A stretch of DNA of 42,009 nt from Melioribacter sp. (lineage in GTDB: Bacteria; Bacteroidota; Ignavibacteria; Ignavibacteriales; Melioribacteraceae): NCBI GenBank assembly GCA_020723965.1, contig DYHW01000011.1:1-42009 (forward strand), given 5' to 3'. Below are positions 27,120 through 35,814 of this stretch, piece after piece. The notes below the pieces were generated by a model. It saw only the letters and a program-made list of their open reading frames with translations. It was not told the origin of the DNA and ran no database searches. The number at the start of each line of letters is the position of its first letter. Positions within the stretch are counted from its first letter, which is position 1. A program made the translations under genes and the position numbers.

Positions 27120-27735
27120 TTACACAGATGCCGCAGTTCATCATGTTCATCGAGATGATGCCGGCGCTAAAATGGGAATGTGGTTGTTCTTATTTACCGA
27201 AGTTCTTCTTTTTGGAGGAATGTTCTTAGTTTATGCGGTATATCGTTATCAGCATCCAGATCAATTTCGCCTTGCTGCTATGGAATTAAACACAGGCATT
27301 GGAACGTTGAACACAATCATACTTCTAACAAGCAGTTTAACTATGGCTCTTTCAATTGCTTCATTGCAAAAGGGAAATAGATTTCTTTCGATGACGATGC
27401 TCTCTGTTACTCTTCTTTTTGCTTTAATGTTCATGGTAAATAAATATTTTGAATGGTCGGCAAAATTTTCTCATGGTATTTATCCCGGTTCGCCCGAATT
27501 GGTGAACAAACCGAATGGTGAAATTCTTTTCTTCGGCTTGTATTATGTAATGACCGGTCTGCATGCATTACACGTTTTGGTCGGAATGATCATTCTTACA
27601 TTTATGTTCGTCTTCATTAAAAGAAATAAAGTTACATCTGAAAATTACGTGAAGTTGGATAACTCGGGTCTCTATTGGCACCTTGTAGATCTAATTTGGA
27701 TATTTTTATTTCCACTATTCTATTTAATTCAATGA
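27112..27735 (+). CDS. ctaE: Cytochrome c oxidase subunit III
   Basis: 207 aa, a short form of subunit III with about five membrane helices. It contains KMGMWLFLFTEVLLFGGMFL (conserved Glu), YYVMTGLHALHVLVGM and WHLVDLIWIFLFPLFYL, the standard family signatures. It stabilises subunit I and helps proton supply. It overlaps the ctaD stop and precedes the small subunit IV by nine nt. Confidence 0.95.
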   Translation: MNSYTDAAVHHVHRDDAGAKMGMWLFLFTEVLLFGGMFLVYAVYRYQHPDQFRLAAMELNTGIGTLNTIILLTSSLTMALSIASLQKGNRFLSMTMLSVTLLFALMFMVNKYFEWSAKFSHGIYPGSPELVNKPNGEILFFGLYYVMTGLHALHVLVGMIILTFMFVFIKRNKVTSENYVKLDNSGLYWHLVDLIWIFLFPLFYLIQ

Positions 27736-27744
27736 GGGATTTTA

Positions 27745-28029
27745 ATGAGCGGAAAGAATAAACATCATATTGATTACGGCACATACATTTTAGTTTGGCT
27801 TGCGCTTCTTGCCTTTACAACAATTACTGTTACTGTTGCGGGTATAAGTTTAGGAAGATATACTTTATTTACTGCCTTGCTGATAGCCGCTGTTAAATCT
27901 GCTCTTGTAATAAATATTTTTATGCACATCAGGTTCGATGAACCGATATTCAAAGCGTTTCTTGGGATAAGCGGAATGACGCTGTTAATAATTTTTCTCT
28001 TAACTTTTTTAGATTTTATTTATCGTTGA
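27745..28029 (+). CDS. ctaF: Cytochrome c oxidase subunit IV (bacterial small subunit)
   Basis: 94 aa with three hydrophobic helices (YILVWLALLAFTTITVTVA; LFTALLIAAVKSALVINIF; ISGMTLLIIFLLTFLDFIY). FMHIRFDEP follows helix 2, the pattern of prokaryotic cytochrome c oxidase subunit IV. It has no cofactor ligands. It lies between subunits III and II in the same operon with short spacers and GAGG-type SD sequences. Confidence 0.88.
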   Translation: MSGKNKHHIDYGTYILVWLALLAFTTITVTVAGISLGRYTLFTALLIAAVKSALVINIFMHIRFDEPIFKAFLGISGMTLLIIFLLTFLDFIYR

Positions 28030-28037
28030 GGATATAA

Positions 28038-28670
28038 ATGAGTCCAGTTCCAACAACTCATGTTGAATCGGTTGATTTTGTGATGTTATATATTGTCGGT
28101 ATTTCCGTTGTTCTTCTGCTCGGAGTTACCGCAACTATGATCTATTTTGTTTTTAAGTACAACAGAAAGAAAGGGCATCAACCCGTAGATATACACGGCA
28201 ACATTCTTTTGGAAATTATATGGATTGTTATTCCCACGCTTTTAGTTCTTTCGATGTTTTATTTCGGTTACACAAGTTTTAGAGAAATTAGAGACATCCC
28301 GGATAATTCTTTTGTTGTTAAAGTAACGGCAAGGATGTGGCAATTTTCTTTTGAGTATGAAAACGGGAAGAAGACCGACACGCTTTACGTTCCGGTTAAC
28401 AGAGCGATCGGTTTAGAAATGAGATCGGCGGATGTTAATCATGCTTTTTATATTCCTGCATTCAGAATAAAAGAAGATATGATTTTCGGAAAGACAAATT
28501 ATTTATACTTTACTCCAAAGCAAGTTGGAGATTATGACGTTGCGTGCGCAGAGTATTGCGGGTTGAATCATTCGGCTATGTACACAAAAGTGAAAGTGTT
28601 AAGTGAGAATGAATTTACGAAATGGTACGGCGGAAATTGGCAGCCAGTAAAAGCCGAAGTTACTAACTGA
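28038..28670 (+). CDS. ctaC: Cytochrome c oxidase subunit II (CuA)
   Basis: 210 aa. Two membrane helices (about 13-37 and 55-78) precede a cupredoxin domain carrying the CuA site: His135 (NHAFYIP), Cys170 and Cys174, His178 and Met181 (CAEYCGLNHSAM). It accepts electrons from cytochrome c and passes them to heme a. There is no fused C-terminal cytochrome c domain, so a separate donor is needed; the ActE domain or the nearby cytochromes are candidates. The last codons and stop lie within the left terminal repeat of a palindromic element. Confidence 0.94.
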   Translation: MSPVPTTHVESVDFVMLYIVGISVVLLLGVTATMIYFVFKYNRKKGHQPVDIHGNILLEIIWIVIPTLLVLSMFYFGYTSFREIRDIPDNSFVVKVTARMWQFSFEYENGKKTDTLYVPVNRAIGLEMRSADVNHAFYIPAFRIKEDMIFGKTNYLYFTPKQVGDYDVACAEYCGLNHSAMYTKVKVLSENEFTKWYGGNWQPVKAEVTN

Positions 28671-28863
28671 AGTTACGCAAGCTTTGGTTAAGTATCCCCG
28701 ACATTTATGTCGGGGATAAAAATGAACCTCGATAATCCGGGCTTTAGCCAAAATTGTCCTAAAATTGTGGCTAAAGCCAATTTGTTGGTGAAATACTATT
28801 CCACGACCTAAAGGTCGTGGCTATTAAAAATATCCAAATATGAATTTTGCGTAACTTCAGTTA
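28664..28863. mobile_element. MITE-like palindromic element at the 3' end of ctaC
   Basis: A 200-bp sequence is bounded by a perfect 17-bp inverted repeat: TAACTGAAGTTACGCAA (28664-28680) and its complement TTGCGTAACTTCAGTTA (28847-28863). Inside are three more perfect hairpins: TATCCCCGACAT arms (28693-28718), GGCTTTAGCCA arms (28740-28778) and CCACGACCT arms (28801-28820). There is no ORF. The left end includes the ctaC TGA (28668-28670). It fits a non-autonomous transposon-like or folded-RNA repeat and could also act as a transcript end. The remaining gap to 28984 shows nothing else clear. Confidence 0.7.
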
Positions 28864-28984
28864 CTAAGTAAAAAAATGTTTGACAATATAACTTTATTAT
28901 AAAACACGGATTAAATCTGTTTTAATCAGTTCGATCTGTTTTATCTGTTTGCCATTAACAATGAAATAATCATCAGAGAACATT

Positions 28985-29887
28985 TTGTTTGATCAATTAA
29001 AAAAACATTTCGGAATAATTATTGAACTCGGCAAAGTCAGAATAACTTTCTTCGTTGCTGTTTCAACTTCTGCAGGATATTTATTTAACTCTGCAAAGTT
29101 AGAATGGGCTATTCTTATTTCAGCAATAGGAGTATTTTTATTAGCATGCGGTTCATCGGCGCTCAATCATTATCAAGAAAGAATTTCCGATGCATTGATG
29201 GACCGTACAAAAGGAAGACCGATCCCATCCGGAAGAATAAAGCCATTCTATGCAATTGTAGTTTCTGTTTTGTTAATAGTAGTTGGACTGGCAACAATTT
29301 ATTTTTCTTCGAATGTAACGGCAATGATACTCGGTATTTTTGCATTGATTTGGTATAATGCAATTTACACGCCGTTAAAAAAAAGATATTCGTTTGCAGT
29401 AGTGCCCGGCTCTTTAATTGGCGCAATTCCTCCAATGATCGGTTGGGCTGCATCCGGTGGAAATATTTTTGATCTGAAGATTCTATCGCTCGCGCTTTTC
29501 TTTTTTATTTGGCAGATACCTCATTTTTGGTTATTGCTTCTGCTTCACGGAAAAGATTATGAGCAGGCTGGTTTTCCTACGCTCACCGCAATCTTTTCGA
29601 ACTATCAGTTGGGAAGAATAACATTTGTTTGGATTGCGGCTATGGCTACAAGCTGTATGCTTATTCCTCTATCTGATATTTCGTTGAGTGTCTTCTCGAT
29701 TGGTTCTATGCTGCTCTTAGGTGTTGTATTGATGTGGAGTATGAAAATAATTTTTTTCCAAAGGATCGTTCCGACAGATTGCCTGGAAAGAACAGCTTTC
29801 AGAAAAGCATTTATGCGGATCAATCTTTATGTATTGGCAATTGTAATCATTATTTCAATAGATAAATTATTACTCAAAAAATTTTAA
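28985..29887 (+). CDS. ctaB: Protoheme IX farnesyltransferase (heme O synthase)
   Basis: A polytopic UbiA-family prenyltransferase that makes heme O, the precursor of heme A for the neighbouring oxidase. 300 aa with about nine helices. The Asp-rich motif region NHYQERISDALMDRTKGRPI (the DxxMxRTxxRP signature) and WYNAIYTPLKKRYSFAVVPG are diagnostic; IWQIPHFWLLLLLHGKDYEQ is also conserved. Start is a TTG. It follows the palindromic element and so may have its own promoter. Confidence 0.94.
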   Translation: MFDQLKKHFGIIIELGKVRITFFVAVSTSAGYLFNSAKLEWAILISAIGVFLLACGSSALNHYQERISDALMDRTKGRPIPSGRIKPFYAIVVSVLLIVVGLATIYFSSNVTAMILGIFALIWYNAIYTPLKKRYSFAVVPGSLIGAIPPMIGWAASGGNIFDLKILSLALFFFIWQIPHFWLLLLLHGKDYEQAGFPTLTAIFSNYQLGRITFVWIAAMATSCMLIPLSDISLSVFSIGSMLLLGVVLMWSMKIIFFQRIVPTDCLERTAFRKAFMRINLYVLAIVIIISIDKLLLKKF

Positions 29888-29918
29888 CAACGCAAACTGC
29901 GAATAAATCGGTTGGATT

Positions 29919-31307
29919 ATGGATTTCTTAGAACAATCAGTACTGCCGCAATCATCGCATCACATGGTTTTATTAAAATACCTTTTGATGCTTGCCTTTA
30001 TTCTATACATTCCATACATAAGCATTTTGTTCGGATCGCTCTCTTATTCACTCTTTTTTAAAAGGAAAGCGGATAAAACCGGATTGAAACTTTACAAGAA
30101 GTTTTCTAAAGAACTGATAGATATGATTACGTTTAATAAAGGAGCTGCTTTTGCGCTTGGAGTTGTTCCTCTTCTCAGTTCGGTTTTTGCTTATGCGCAA
30201 TTACTTCATCTAAGCGGATTGAATGTTCCGGTGTACTTATTGATTTCTCTTCTTTTTTTGATTGCGGCTTTGTTTCTGATCTATACTTACAAATACACTT
30301 TTCATTTAAAAGATATTTTTGAGCATTCGTCCCGACTTTACCGGGACAAATATGCCGAAGAGGAAAAAGAATCCGGCAGCACAGACGAAGAGTTGAAAGA
30401 GGAGCTTGCATATTATCATTTGAAGACTGGAAGCATGCACAAACGTTCGGCTCTTTACGGGTTAATTTTTCTTCTTGTTTCGGTCTATCTTTTTATCGGT
30501 TCGGTTCAATTAGCGGCTGATACTTCTCGATGGTCAGAGGGCAGCAATTTGTTCGGCGTGCTTTTCTCATGGTCTGCATTGACCTATTTCTTACAGTTCA
30601 TTGCTGCTGCTTTTGCAGTTACATCGGCAGTTATTCTTTACAGATTCTTCAGACCAAACGCCGGGTTAGAAGGATATGAGGAAGATTATAGAGAATACAT
30701 AAAAAGTTTTGCATTAAGATCAGGGCTGATTTCTACAATTGCTCTGCCTGCGTTTGTTGTAATGGCTATAATTTCAAAGCCGGTTACTTCGCTTTCATTT
30801 AGCGTGTTCGGAATAACTGTTGTTGTTCTTGCTCTTCTTCTTTTAGCAAGTAGTTTGTTCTACGTAATGCTGAAAGAATCGAGCGTTAAATTCAGTTCTT
30901 CTGTTATCTATCTATTTCTTCTTCTGTTTGCGTTTATTGTTATAAAAGATCAGCTTGCCTTCTATACATCAACAAAAAAACAAACAGCGTTACTTGCTGC
31001 AAACTATGGCGAGTATGAGAAAAAGCTCAAAGAGCAATTTGGCATTAGCTCAGCACCGATCAATGGCGCGGATATTTTTAACGGTAGATGCATAGCTTGC
31101 CACAGCTTCGATAAAAAAATTGTTGGGCCTCCTTACAACCAAATTATGCCAAAGTATGAAGGGAAGAAAGATCAGCTTGTTAAGTATATAATGAATCCTG
31201 TAAAAGTTGATCCTGAATATCCCGCCATGCCTAATCAGGGTTTGAAACCAAATGAAGCCGAAGCTGCTGCCGAATATTTATTGAATACCTATAAAAAGGA
31301 GAAATGA
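29919..31307 (+). CDS. Polytopic membrane protein with C-terminal cytochrome c domain
   Basis: 462 aa: about eight hydrophobic helices (for example LLKYLLMLAFILYIPYIS, VYLLISLLFLIAALFLIY, GLIFLLVSVYLFIGSVQL) precede a periplasmic mono-heme domain with CIACH (Cys391-His395). A probable axial Met lies in EYPAMPNQGL. The membrane part matches no family I can name with certainty; His15 and His16 early and the helix pattern recall cytochrome-bd- or DUF-type cytochromes found near ACIII operons. Its position right after ctaB suggests a respiratory role such as an alternative donor to the oxidase. Confidence 0.78.
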   Translation: MDFLEQSVLPQSSHHMVLLKYLLMLAFILYIPYISILFGSLSYSLFFKRKADKTGLKLYKKFSKELIDMITFNKGAAFALGVVPLLSSVFAYAQLLHLSGLNVPVYLLISLLFLIAALFLIYTYKYTFHLKDIFEHSSRLYRDKYAEEEKESGSTDEELKEELAYYHLKTGSMHKRSALYGLIFLLVSVYLFIGSVQLAADTSRWSEGSNLFGVLFSWSALTYFLQFIAAAFAVTSAVILYRFFRPNAGLEGYEEDYREYIKSFALRSGLISTIALPAFVVMAIISKPVTSLSFSVFGITVVVLALLLLASSLFYVMLKESSVKFSSSVIYLFLLLFAFIVIKDQLAFYTSTKKQTALLAANYGEYEKKLKEQFGISSAPINGADIFNGRCIACHSFDKKIVGPPYNQIMPKYEGKKDQLVKYIMNPVKVDPEYPAMPNQGLKPNEAEAAAEYLLNTYKKEK

Positions 31308-31435
31308 ACTATTGTGAAATTTACCCCTTCTTTGCGTTCTTAGCGGTAAATAGTTTAAATCTCGACTACGAAATATTTATTTGAATAATTCTTATTTTAT
31401 TTTAAATTGCAATTGGAAGATGGGGTAATTCCAAA

Positions 31436-32422
31436 ATGTTATTAGAAAGGGAAGTAAGAGATAATAAACCAAAGCTTCTAGATCAGGTTCGGATAACTCT
31501 TAGAGCGAGCCACTACTCCCGCAAGACAGAAGAAAGCTACACTTCGTGGATTAAGCAATTCATAATCTTCAACCATAAAACCCATCCGGAGAAATTAGGT
31601 AAAGAAGAGATCCAAAAGTTTATCAATTATTTAGCAGTTGATAGATACGTCTCAGCATCAACTCAAAACCAAGCACTTCAAGCAATTCTATATCTCTACA
31701 AAAAAGTTCTTTTAAAAGACCCCGGCTGGATAAAAGATATTAAACATGTAAAGAAGATCAAACACTTACCCGTTGTTTTTTCTCGAAGCGAAGCCGCTGA
31801 GATTATCAATAATTTAACCGGAACAGTTCGATTAATTGTTAGTCTCCTTTATGGAACCGGAATGAGATTAAATGAATGTTTGAGTCTGCGTATCAAGGAT
31901 ATCGATTTTGGAATGAACCAGATAATTGTTCGTGACGGAAAAGGGGAAAAAGATAGAATTACCGTCTTACCACAAAAATTAATAGTTCAATTAGAGGTGC
32001 ATATTGAAAAAATTAAGAAGCTGCATTTTTCTGATTTGCAAAGGGGATTAGGAAGAACTGTTTTACCCTACGCGTTGAAGAACAAATACCCGAACGCCGA
32101 TAAGGAAACGGGATGGCAGTATGTGTTTCCATCAAAGGCATTTTTGTATGATGAAAAGAGCAAATGTAACTACAGATACCATGTTCATGAGAGTGTGATA
32201 CAAAAAGAAGTTAAAAGGACAATTAACAAGTGTGGGATAGATAAGCCTGGAAGTCCACACACTTTTAGGCATAGTTTTGCAACACACGTTTTGGACAGCG
32301 GGCATGATATAAGAACCGTCCAGGAATTATTAGGGCACAAATCTGTTAAAACAACTATGATATATACGCATGTTCTAAAAACCGTGATGGGAGTCAAGAG
32401 TCCGCTTGATAGCATACTTTAA
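31436..32422 (+). CDS. intI: Integron integrase, inverted orientation
   Basis: A site-specific tyrosine recombinase, 328 aa. Catalytic residues are intact: Arg144 (GTGMRLNECLSLR), Lys169 (RDGKGEKDR), His275 and Arg278 (HTFRHSFATHVLDSGHDIRT), His301 (ELLGHKSVKT) and Tyr310 (MIYTHVLKTV). The IntI-only insert that separates it from XerC/D is present at about 209-245 (LPYALKNKYPNADKETGWQY), followed by YRYHVHESVIQKEVKR. The C-terminus GVKSPLDSIL also matches IntI. It points toward the cassettes, unlike class 1-3 integrases, so attI lies 3' of the gene. No LexA-like box is visible upstream. Confidence 0.95.
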   Translation: MLLEREVRDNKPKLLDQVRITLRASHYSRKTEESYTSWIKQFIIFNHKTHPEKLGKEEIQKFINYLAVDRYVSASTQNQALQAILYLYKKVLLKDPGWIKDIKHVKKIKHLPVVFSRSEAAEIINNLTGTVRLIVSLLYGTGMRLNECLSLRIKDIDFGMNQIIVRDGKGEKDRITVLPQKLIVQLEVHIEKIKKLHFSDLQRGLGRTVLPYALKNKYPNADKETGWQYVFPSKAFLYDEKSKCNYRYHVHESVIQKEVKRTINKCGIDKPGSPHTFRHSFATHVLDSGHDIRTVQELLGHKSVKTTMIYTHVLKTVMGVKSPLDSIL

Positions 32423-32549
32423 TAAAAGGAATGATAGCAAGACGGAAAGAAGGAATAAAAAACAAAAATGAAATAATTTTGAGATGATAACACTCCAACC
32501 GCCGGATTGTTATCAAGATTAGGAGTGGCGGGTTAATTAATAGTTAGGG
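32423..32549 (+). other. attI recombination site (intI-proximal)
   Basis: The region between the intI stop and the first cassette ends in core GTTAGGG (32543-32549). A second GTTAATT-like box lies 12 nt upstream (32532), a candidate L box. The core is proven by its partner: TGCACCCTAAC at the end of cassette 1 is the complement of GTTAGGGTGCA here. The left limit is not visible; I gave the intI stop. Confidence 0.75.
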
Positions 32550-32562
32550 TGCAGAATAAATT

Positions 32563-33189
32563 ATGTGCAAAATTAATGATGAATGGTTTTTGCAAAAGGG
32601 TCTAATTCATAGAATAGATGAACATATTAATTATTCAGAGGAATACACTTTGATTTATGAATCTATTGACAATGCATTTGAGCACTTCGTTTATTATCCA
32701 ATTCCAATTCCTCTAAAAAAAATCAATTCGATAATGAATTATGAAACGTGGGGTGAAAACTTTGATTTAACAAAACAAAAGATTCTACTTTTTAATGGTT
32801 CTCATTATCTATCGTTAGGTTTTCGTCGTCATTTCAAAATCGAACTTCATCACAGAAAGTATTTTTCTAAATCCCAAGAAGTGTATAGCAAATTGGAAGT
32901 TGATGAAAGCCAATGGTCCAATTCAAAGAAATGTTATGTTTTAACAGAAGCACTCATTGAATATCTGAAATCAACGAAGCAAACATTACTTTATGGAATA
33001 CGCTCTCATCGTCATTCTGAACGAAATTTAGATGAATTTGAGTTAAAAACTTTTGGAGATAAATGTAAATCTTCAGTAAAAAATTATTCTTGGTATGTTC
33101 AATCTGTTCAAGATAGAGGTTCTACTTATCATAAAATAATTAATAGTATGTCAATTGTTTTTGGTAAATATTTTGTCCCAATTACTTAA
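32563..33189 (+). CDS. Cassette C1: hypothetical protein
   Basis: 208 aa, no family recognised. It has mixed alpha/beta composition, many aromatic residues (EHFVYYPIPIPLKKIN; YETWGENFDL), a His-rich segment FRRHFKIELHHRKYF and IRSHRHSERNLDEFE in the C-terminal half, and no signal peptide or membrane helix. It is the first cassette after attI, hence the one most recently inserted or best expressed by standard integron logic. It starts 13 nt after the attI core without a clear SD and ends five nt before the attC arm. Confidence 0.75.
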   Translation: MCKINDEWFLQKGLIHRIDEHINYSEEYTLIYESIDNAFEHFVYYPIPIPLKKINSIMNYETWGENFDLTKQKILLFNGSHYLSLGFRRHFKIELHHRKYFSKSQEVYSKLEVDESQWSNSKKCYVLTEALIEYLKSTKQTLLYGIRSHRHSERNLDEFELKTFGDKCKSSVKNYSWYVQSVQDRGSTYHKIINSMSIVFGKYFVPIT

Positions 33190-33194
33190 ATGCA

Positions 33195-33386
33195 CCCTAA
33201 CCAGCGCCTCAACAGCGACCGCGTCTTCGACTCGGTCTTATTGAGTCGCATTAGGGTTTGGTTTTTCAGAATTAGTTAGTTGTGTAAAGTTGAATTAGTT
33301 CTTTAAACTGATTTATAAATAAAAGTTGCGTTGACAAAATCGTCATTGTTGTTTTGGGCGGCGCGTTAGGCGCAACGTCGTTATAT
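33195..33386 (+). repeat. attC site of cassette C1
   Basis: R'' CCCTAAC (33195-33201) to R' GTTATAT (33380-33386), 192 nt. The left arm GCGCCT-C-AACAGCG pairs with GCGCGTTAGGCGC on the right, leaving an unpaired C at 33210. The central loop is large. Confidence 0.9.
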
Positions 33387-33390
33387 TGCT

Positions 33391-34107
33391 ATGAATTATA
33401 CAAAAGTAAATTTTTTGTTAAGAAGAAATTCTATCGAGAAAAGAATATTTAAATTAATTGCTGATAAAAAAGGTGATCTATTTATTTCTTTTCCATACTG
33501 TAAGCCAAATTTATTTTATGCTGGGTTGGCAACAATGCTGGCTAATAAATCTAAGATGGAGTTAAATCCTGTTGTTGAAGGAAAAGATTGTGAAATATCA
33601 GTTAAGTTATCTTACCATTCAGATGGTCAAATACATATTAAACCAGAAAACAATGCGCAGTTAAATCAACCATTATCTTACAAATTAACTGAAGTAAAGG
33701 GGACTCCGTTCATTTATCTAAAAGGAGATCATATACTGACAGTTGATGTTGAAGGCTTTGAACATTTTAAAGATTTCGTTCCTAAAAAGAAAGATGAAAT
33801 CTATTTTGGATTCGAGACACCCGTTGATGCTAAGAGATTTAAATTCGTTTTTTATGCTGGATTATCAGACGAACAAATCAGTGGTAAATTCAAGCATTGC
33901 AAAATATTATCAGTGACAAGACCGAGTGAACCAAGCCCATTAAAAATTGGTGTGTTTTTTACGCCATTCAAAGAATCATTAGACAAGGATAAAGATGGGA
34001 ATAATTTATCGCTTTATTCTTTAATTGGTCTGCAAAGTAATGAAGTCAATATAAAAAATGATTTGCATTTTTTGTATGTATATGCGAAAAACAATGAAGC
34101 AATATAA
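33391..34107 (+). CDS. Cassette C2: hypothetical protein
   Basis: 238 aa, no recognised family. Predominantly beta-strand composition (ISVKLSYHSDGQIHIKPE; IYFGFETPVDAKRFKFVFY; PLKIGVFFTPFKESL) without signal peptide or membrane helix; a soluble cytosolic beta-rich protein. The ATG is only four nt after the attC core, leaving no space for a Shine-Dalgarno, so it may be translated leaderless or through upstream ribosomes. Its TAA stop (34105-34107) is inside the R'' box of its own attC. Confidence 0.75.
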   Translation: MNYTKVNFLLRRNSIEKRIFKLIADKKGDLFISFPYCKPNLFYAGLATMLANKSKMELNPVVEGKDCEISVKLSYHSDGQIHIKPENNAQLNQPLSYKLTEVKGTPFIYLKGDHILTVDVEGFEHFKDFVPKKKDEIYFGFETPVDAKRFKFVFYAGLSDEQISGKFKHCKILSVTRPSEPSPLKIGVFFTPFKESLDKDKDGNNLSLYSLIGLQSNEVNIKNDLHFLYVYAKNNEAI

Positions 34108-34290
34108 CCCGTTCTTCAAGCCGACCGCATCTTCGATTCGGTCGTTTGAAGTAAATTAAAAGTTGGTTAACAAAACTTGGTTGCTCTTTGAGTATAGTGA
34201 ACAAAACAAATTTATAATTAATTATTGGCGCATGTTTTTCAAAGCTGTATTGCTGTGTTGGGCGGCGGCTTAAAAACCACGCCGTTAGGC
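34102..34290 (+). repeat. attC site of cassette C2
   Basis: R'' ATATAAC (34102-34108) to R' GTTAGGC (34284-34290), 189 nt. Left arm GTTCTT-C-AAGCCG pairs with CGGCTTAAAAAC, with one unpaired C. The interior (GGTTGCTCTTTGAGTATAGT...AAAGCTGTATTGCTGTG) is nearly the same as attC of C8. Confidence 0.9.
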
Positions 34291-34301
34291 ACTTAAGTAA
34301 A

Positions 34302-35072
34302 ATGAGTATAATAAATAAATATCGTTCTAATTCATTAAAAAATGCTCCATTGGAATATGCACCAAAGAATGAAATAGGTGTGGTGTTTTTATTTGCTCAT
34401 ATTGCAAAAAAACTACAATTGCGAATTGAAGAAATTCGTCCACAATTCCCAGACTGTATTGCCTATAAGAAAATTGGTGATAAAGAAAAAGAAGTTCGGA
34501 TTGAGTTTGAATTTAAGTCGAGCAATTTTAAAGCCCACAAGCATAACCCAAAAGATTGTGATATGATTGTTTGTTGGCATCACGATTGGCCTGACTCACC
34601 TAATGAGATAGAAATTGTAGAATTGAAAAGATACTTTGGTGTTCATTCAAAAGTATGGATTCAACCAGTTATAAAAAGTCAATGGAATTTGCTTGATGAA
34701 AATGATGAAATTGATTGGGGGCTTTCTAAACGAACTACAATTGGCGATTTACTATTAATGTATCGTTGTTATCCTGAAAAGAAAATTTCTGAGATCTATT
34801 TATTAAAAAGTGGTTTAAATAGTCGTGAAGCTGGCTGGCGTAAAGGTAACTGTTATGGCGGAATAATTAAAAAGATTGGACACTTAGATTCTCCAATATT
34901 CTTAGACGATATGAGAAATCATAAAATTATAAGAACATCTTCATTCATTAGAAAAAATCTACAAGGTAATCATTTAGTTTCAGAATATTGGCCATACTTA
35001 TATATGATGATTGTCGATAGAAATCCAAAGCTAAAAAAGATACTTAAAGAATATGAACCTGATAAAATGTAA
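34302..35072 (+). CDS. Cassette C3: PD-(D/E)XK nuclease-like protein with EVE/PUA-like C-terminus
   Basis: 256 aa. The N-terminal half shows the PD-(D/E)XK pattern: Pro50-Asp51 (RPQFPDCIAYK), then Glu70-x-Lys72 (VRIEFEFKSSNFK), followed by CDMIVCWHHDWPD. The C-terminal half (about 145-250) reads like an EVE/ASCH (PUA-fold) domain: GDLLLMYRCYPEKKISEIYL, CYGGIIKKIGHLDSPIFLDD and RTSSFIRKNLQGNHLVS. EVE-type domains bind modified bases in several restriction factors, so a modification-dependent nuclease is the inferred role. Domain calls are by eye. It carries no signal or membrane segment. Confidence 0.75.
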   Translation: MSIINKYRSNSLKNAPLEYAPKNEIGVVFLFAHIAKKLQLRIEEIRPQFPDCIAYKKIGDKEKEVRIEFEFKSSNFKAHKHNPKDCDMIVCWHHDWPDSPNEIEIVELKRYFGVHSKVWIQPVIKSQWNLLDENDEIDWGLSKRTTIGDLLLMYRCYPEKKISEIYLLKSGLNSREAGWRKGNCYGGIIKKIGHLDSPIFLDDMRNHKIIRTSSFIRKNLQGNHLVSEYWPYLYMMIVDRNPKLKKILKEYEPDKM

Positions 35073-35080
35073 AGAGTTGT

Positions 35081-35268
35081 GCCTAACCAGTGGCTCAAGG
35101 CGACAGCGTTTTCGCACTCGGCATTTTGGGAATTTTATAGTTGGTTGTTCCGTATTTAGTTTCTTGTTCAAGGTAGTTGTGCTATGAAAGATTTTTGTAA
35201 TTATAATAATTATTAATAAAAGCGGCTTTGCTGTTCTGGGCTGCGCCTTAGCCACAACGCCGTTAGGC
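35081..35268 (+). repeat. attC site of cassette C3
   Basis: R'' GCCTAAC (35081-35087) to R' GTTAGGC (35262-35268), 188 nt. Left arm GTGGCT-C-AAGGCG pairs with CGCCTTAGCCAC, one unpaired C. The central part differs from the other seven sites. Confidence 0.9.
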
Positions 35269-35344
35269 ATTAAGGTTTATTGGTGATGTACCTTTGTCTA
35301 TCTTAATAAATAAAAACATTACCAAATTAAAAAAGGAGTATCTT

Positions 35345-35803
35345 ATGAAACGTTCTACTTGTTTTGTATTTCTATCTTTCTTTTTGCTTGGCTTATTTGG
35401 TTGCAGTTATAGGCTAGGTGATTTTACAGTTCTTTCTACGAAGAATGTGGAACTAGGTGCAAAGTATGAAAAAGTAGGTACTGGCGAAGAATCAGACGAA
35501 GTATTTGTTTTGTATATCCCATTGGGTTCACCAAATATTGAAAATGCTGTCGATAAAATTCTCGACAATAAACAAGGTGATTTATTAACTAATGCGGTCA
35601 TTAATGCATATAATTATTCTTTTCTAATAGGCGTAATGGGCTACAAAGTAAAAGGTGATGTATGGAAACGTGCTGCATTATCGAGTATTGATGATTCTAA
35701 AGAATATTATCAATTGACACAAAATGAGGGTGAGTTGTTCTTAGTTTCTTGTAAAGATCCAAATAAAATGATTAAAGCACAGCAGAAACATAAATCAGAA
35801 TAA
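35345..35803 (+). CDS. Cassette C4: small lipoprotein
   Basis: 152 aa with a classical lipoprotein signal: MKRSTCFVFLSFFLLGLFGC, lipobox LFGC, cleavage before Cys20. The mature part reads DFTVLSTKNVELG and YIPLGSPNIENAVDKIL, then NYSFLIGVMGYKVKGDVWKR, a pattern I have seen in small bacterial lipoproteins of unknown function. I chose ATG 35345, which has GGAG at the correct distance and gives the signal peptide at once; an upstream TTG frame would bury it. Unlike most cassettes it carries its own good ribosome-binding site. Confidence 0.82.
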   Translation: MKRSTCFVFLSFFLLGLFGCSYRLGDFTVLSTKNVELGAKYEKVGTGEESDEVFVLYIPLGSPNIENAVDKILDNKQGDLLTNAVINAYNYSFLIGVMGYKVKGDVWKRAALSSIDDSKEYYQLTQNEGELFLVSCKDPNKMIKAQQKHKSE

Positions 35804-35814
35804 TAATTTTTAAT

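Noticed and set aside
31308..31435. LexA-controlled promoter for intI
   Set aside because: No CTGT...ACAG-type palindrome is visible in the upstream gap; host LexA specificity is unknown.
31436..32422. XerC/XerD or phage integrase
   Set aside because: The LPYALKNKYPNADKETGWQY insert and C-terminal GVKSPLDSIL are specific to IntI, and attC sites follow.
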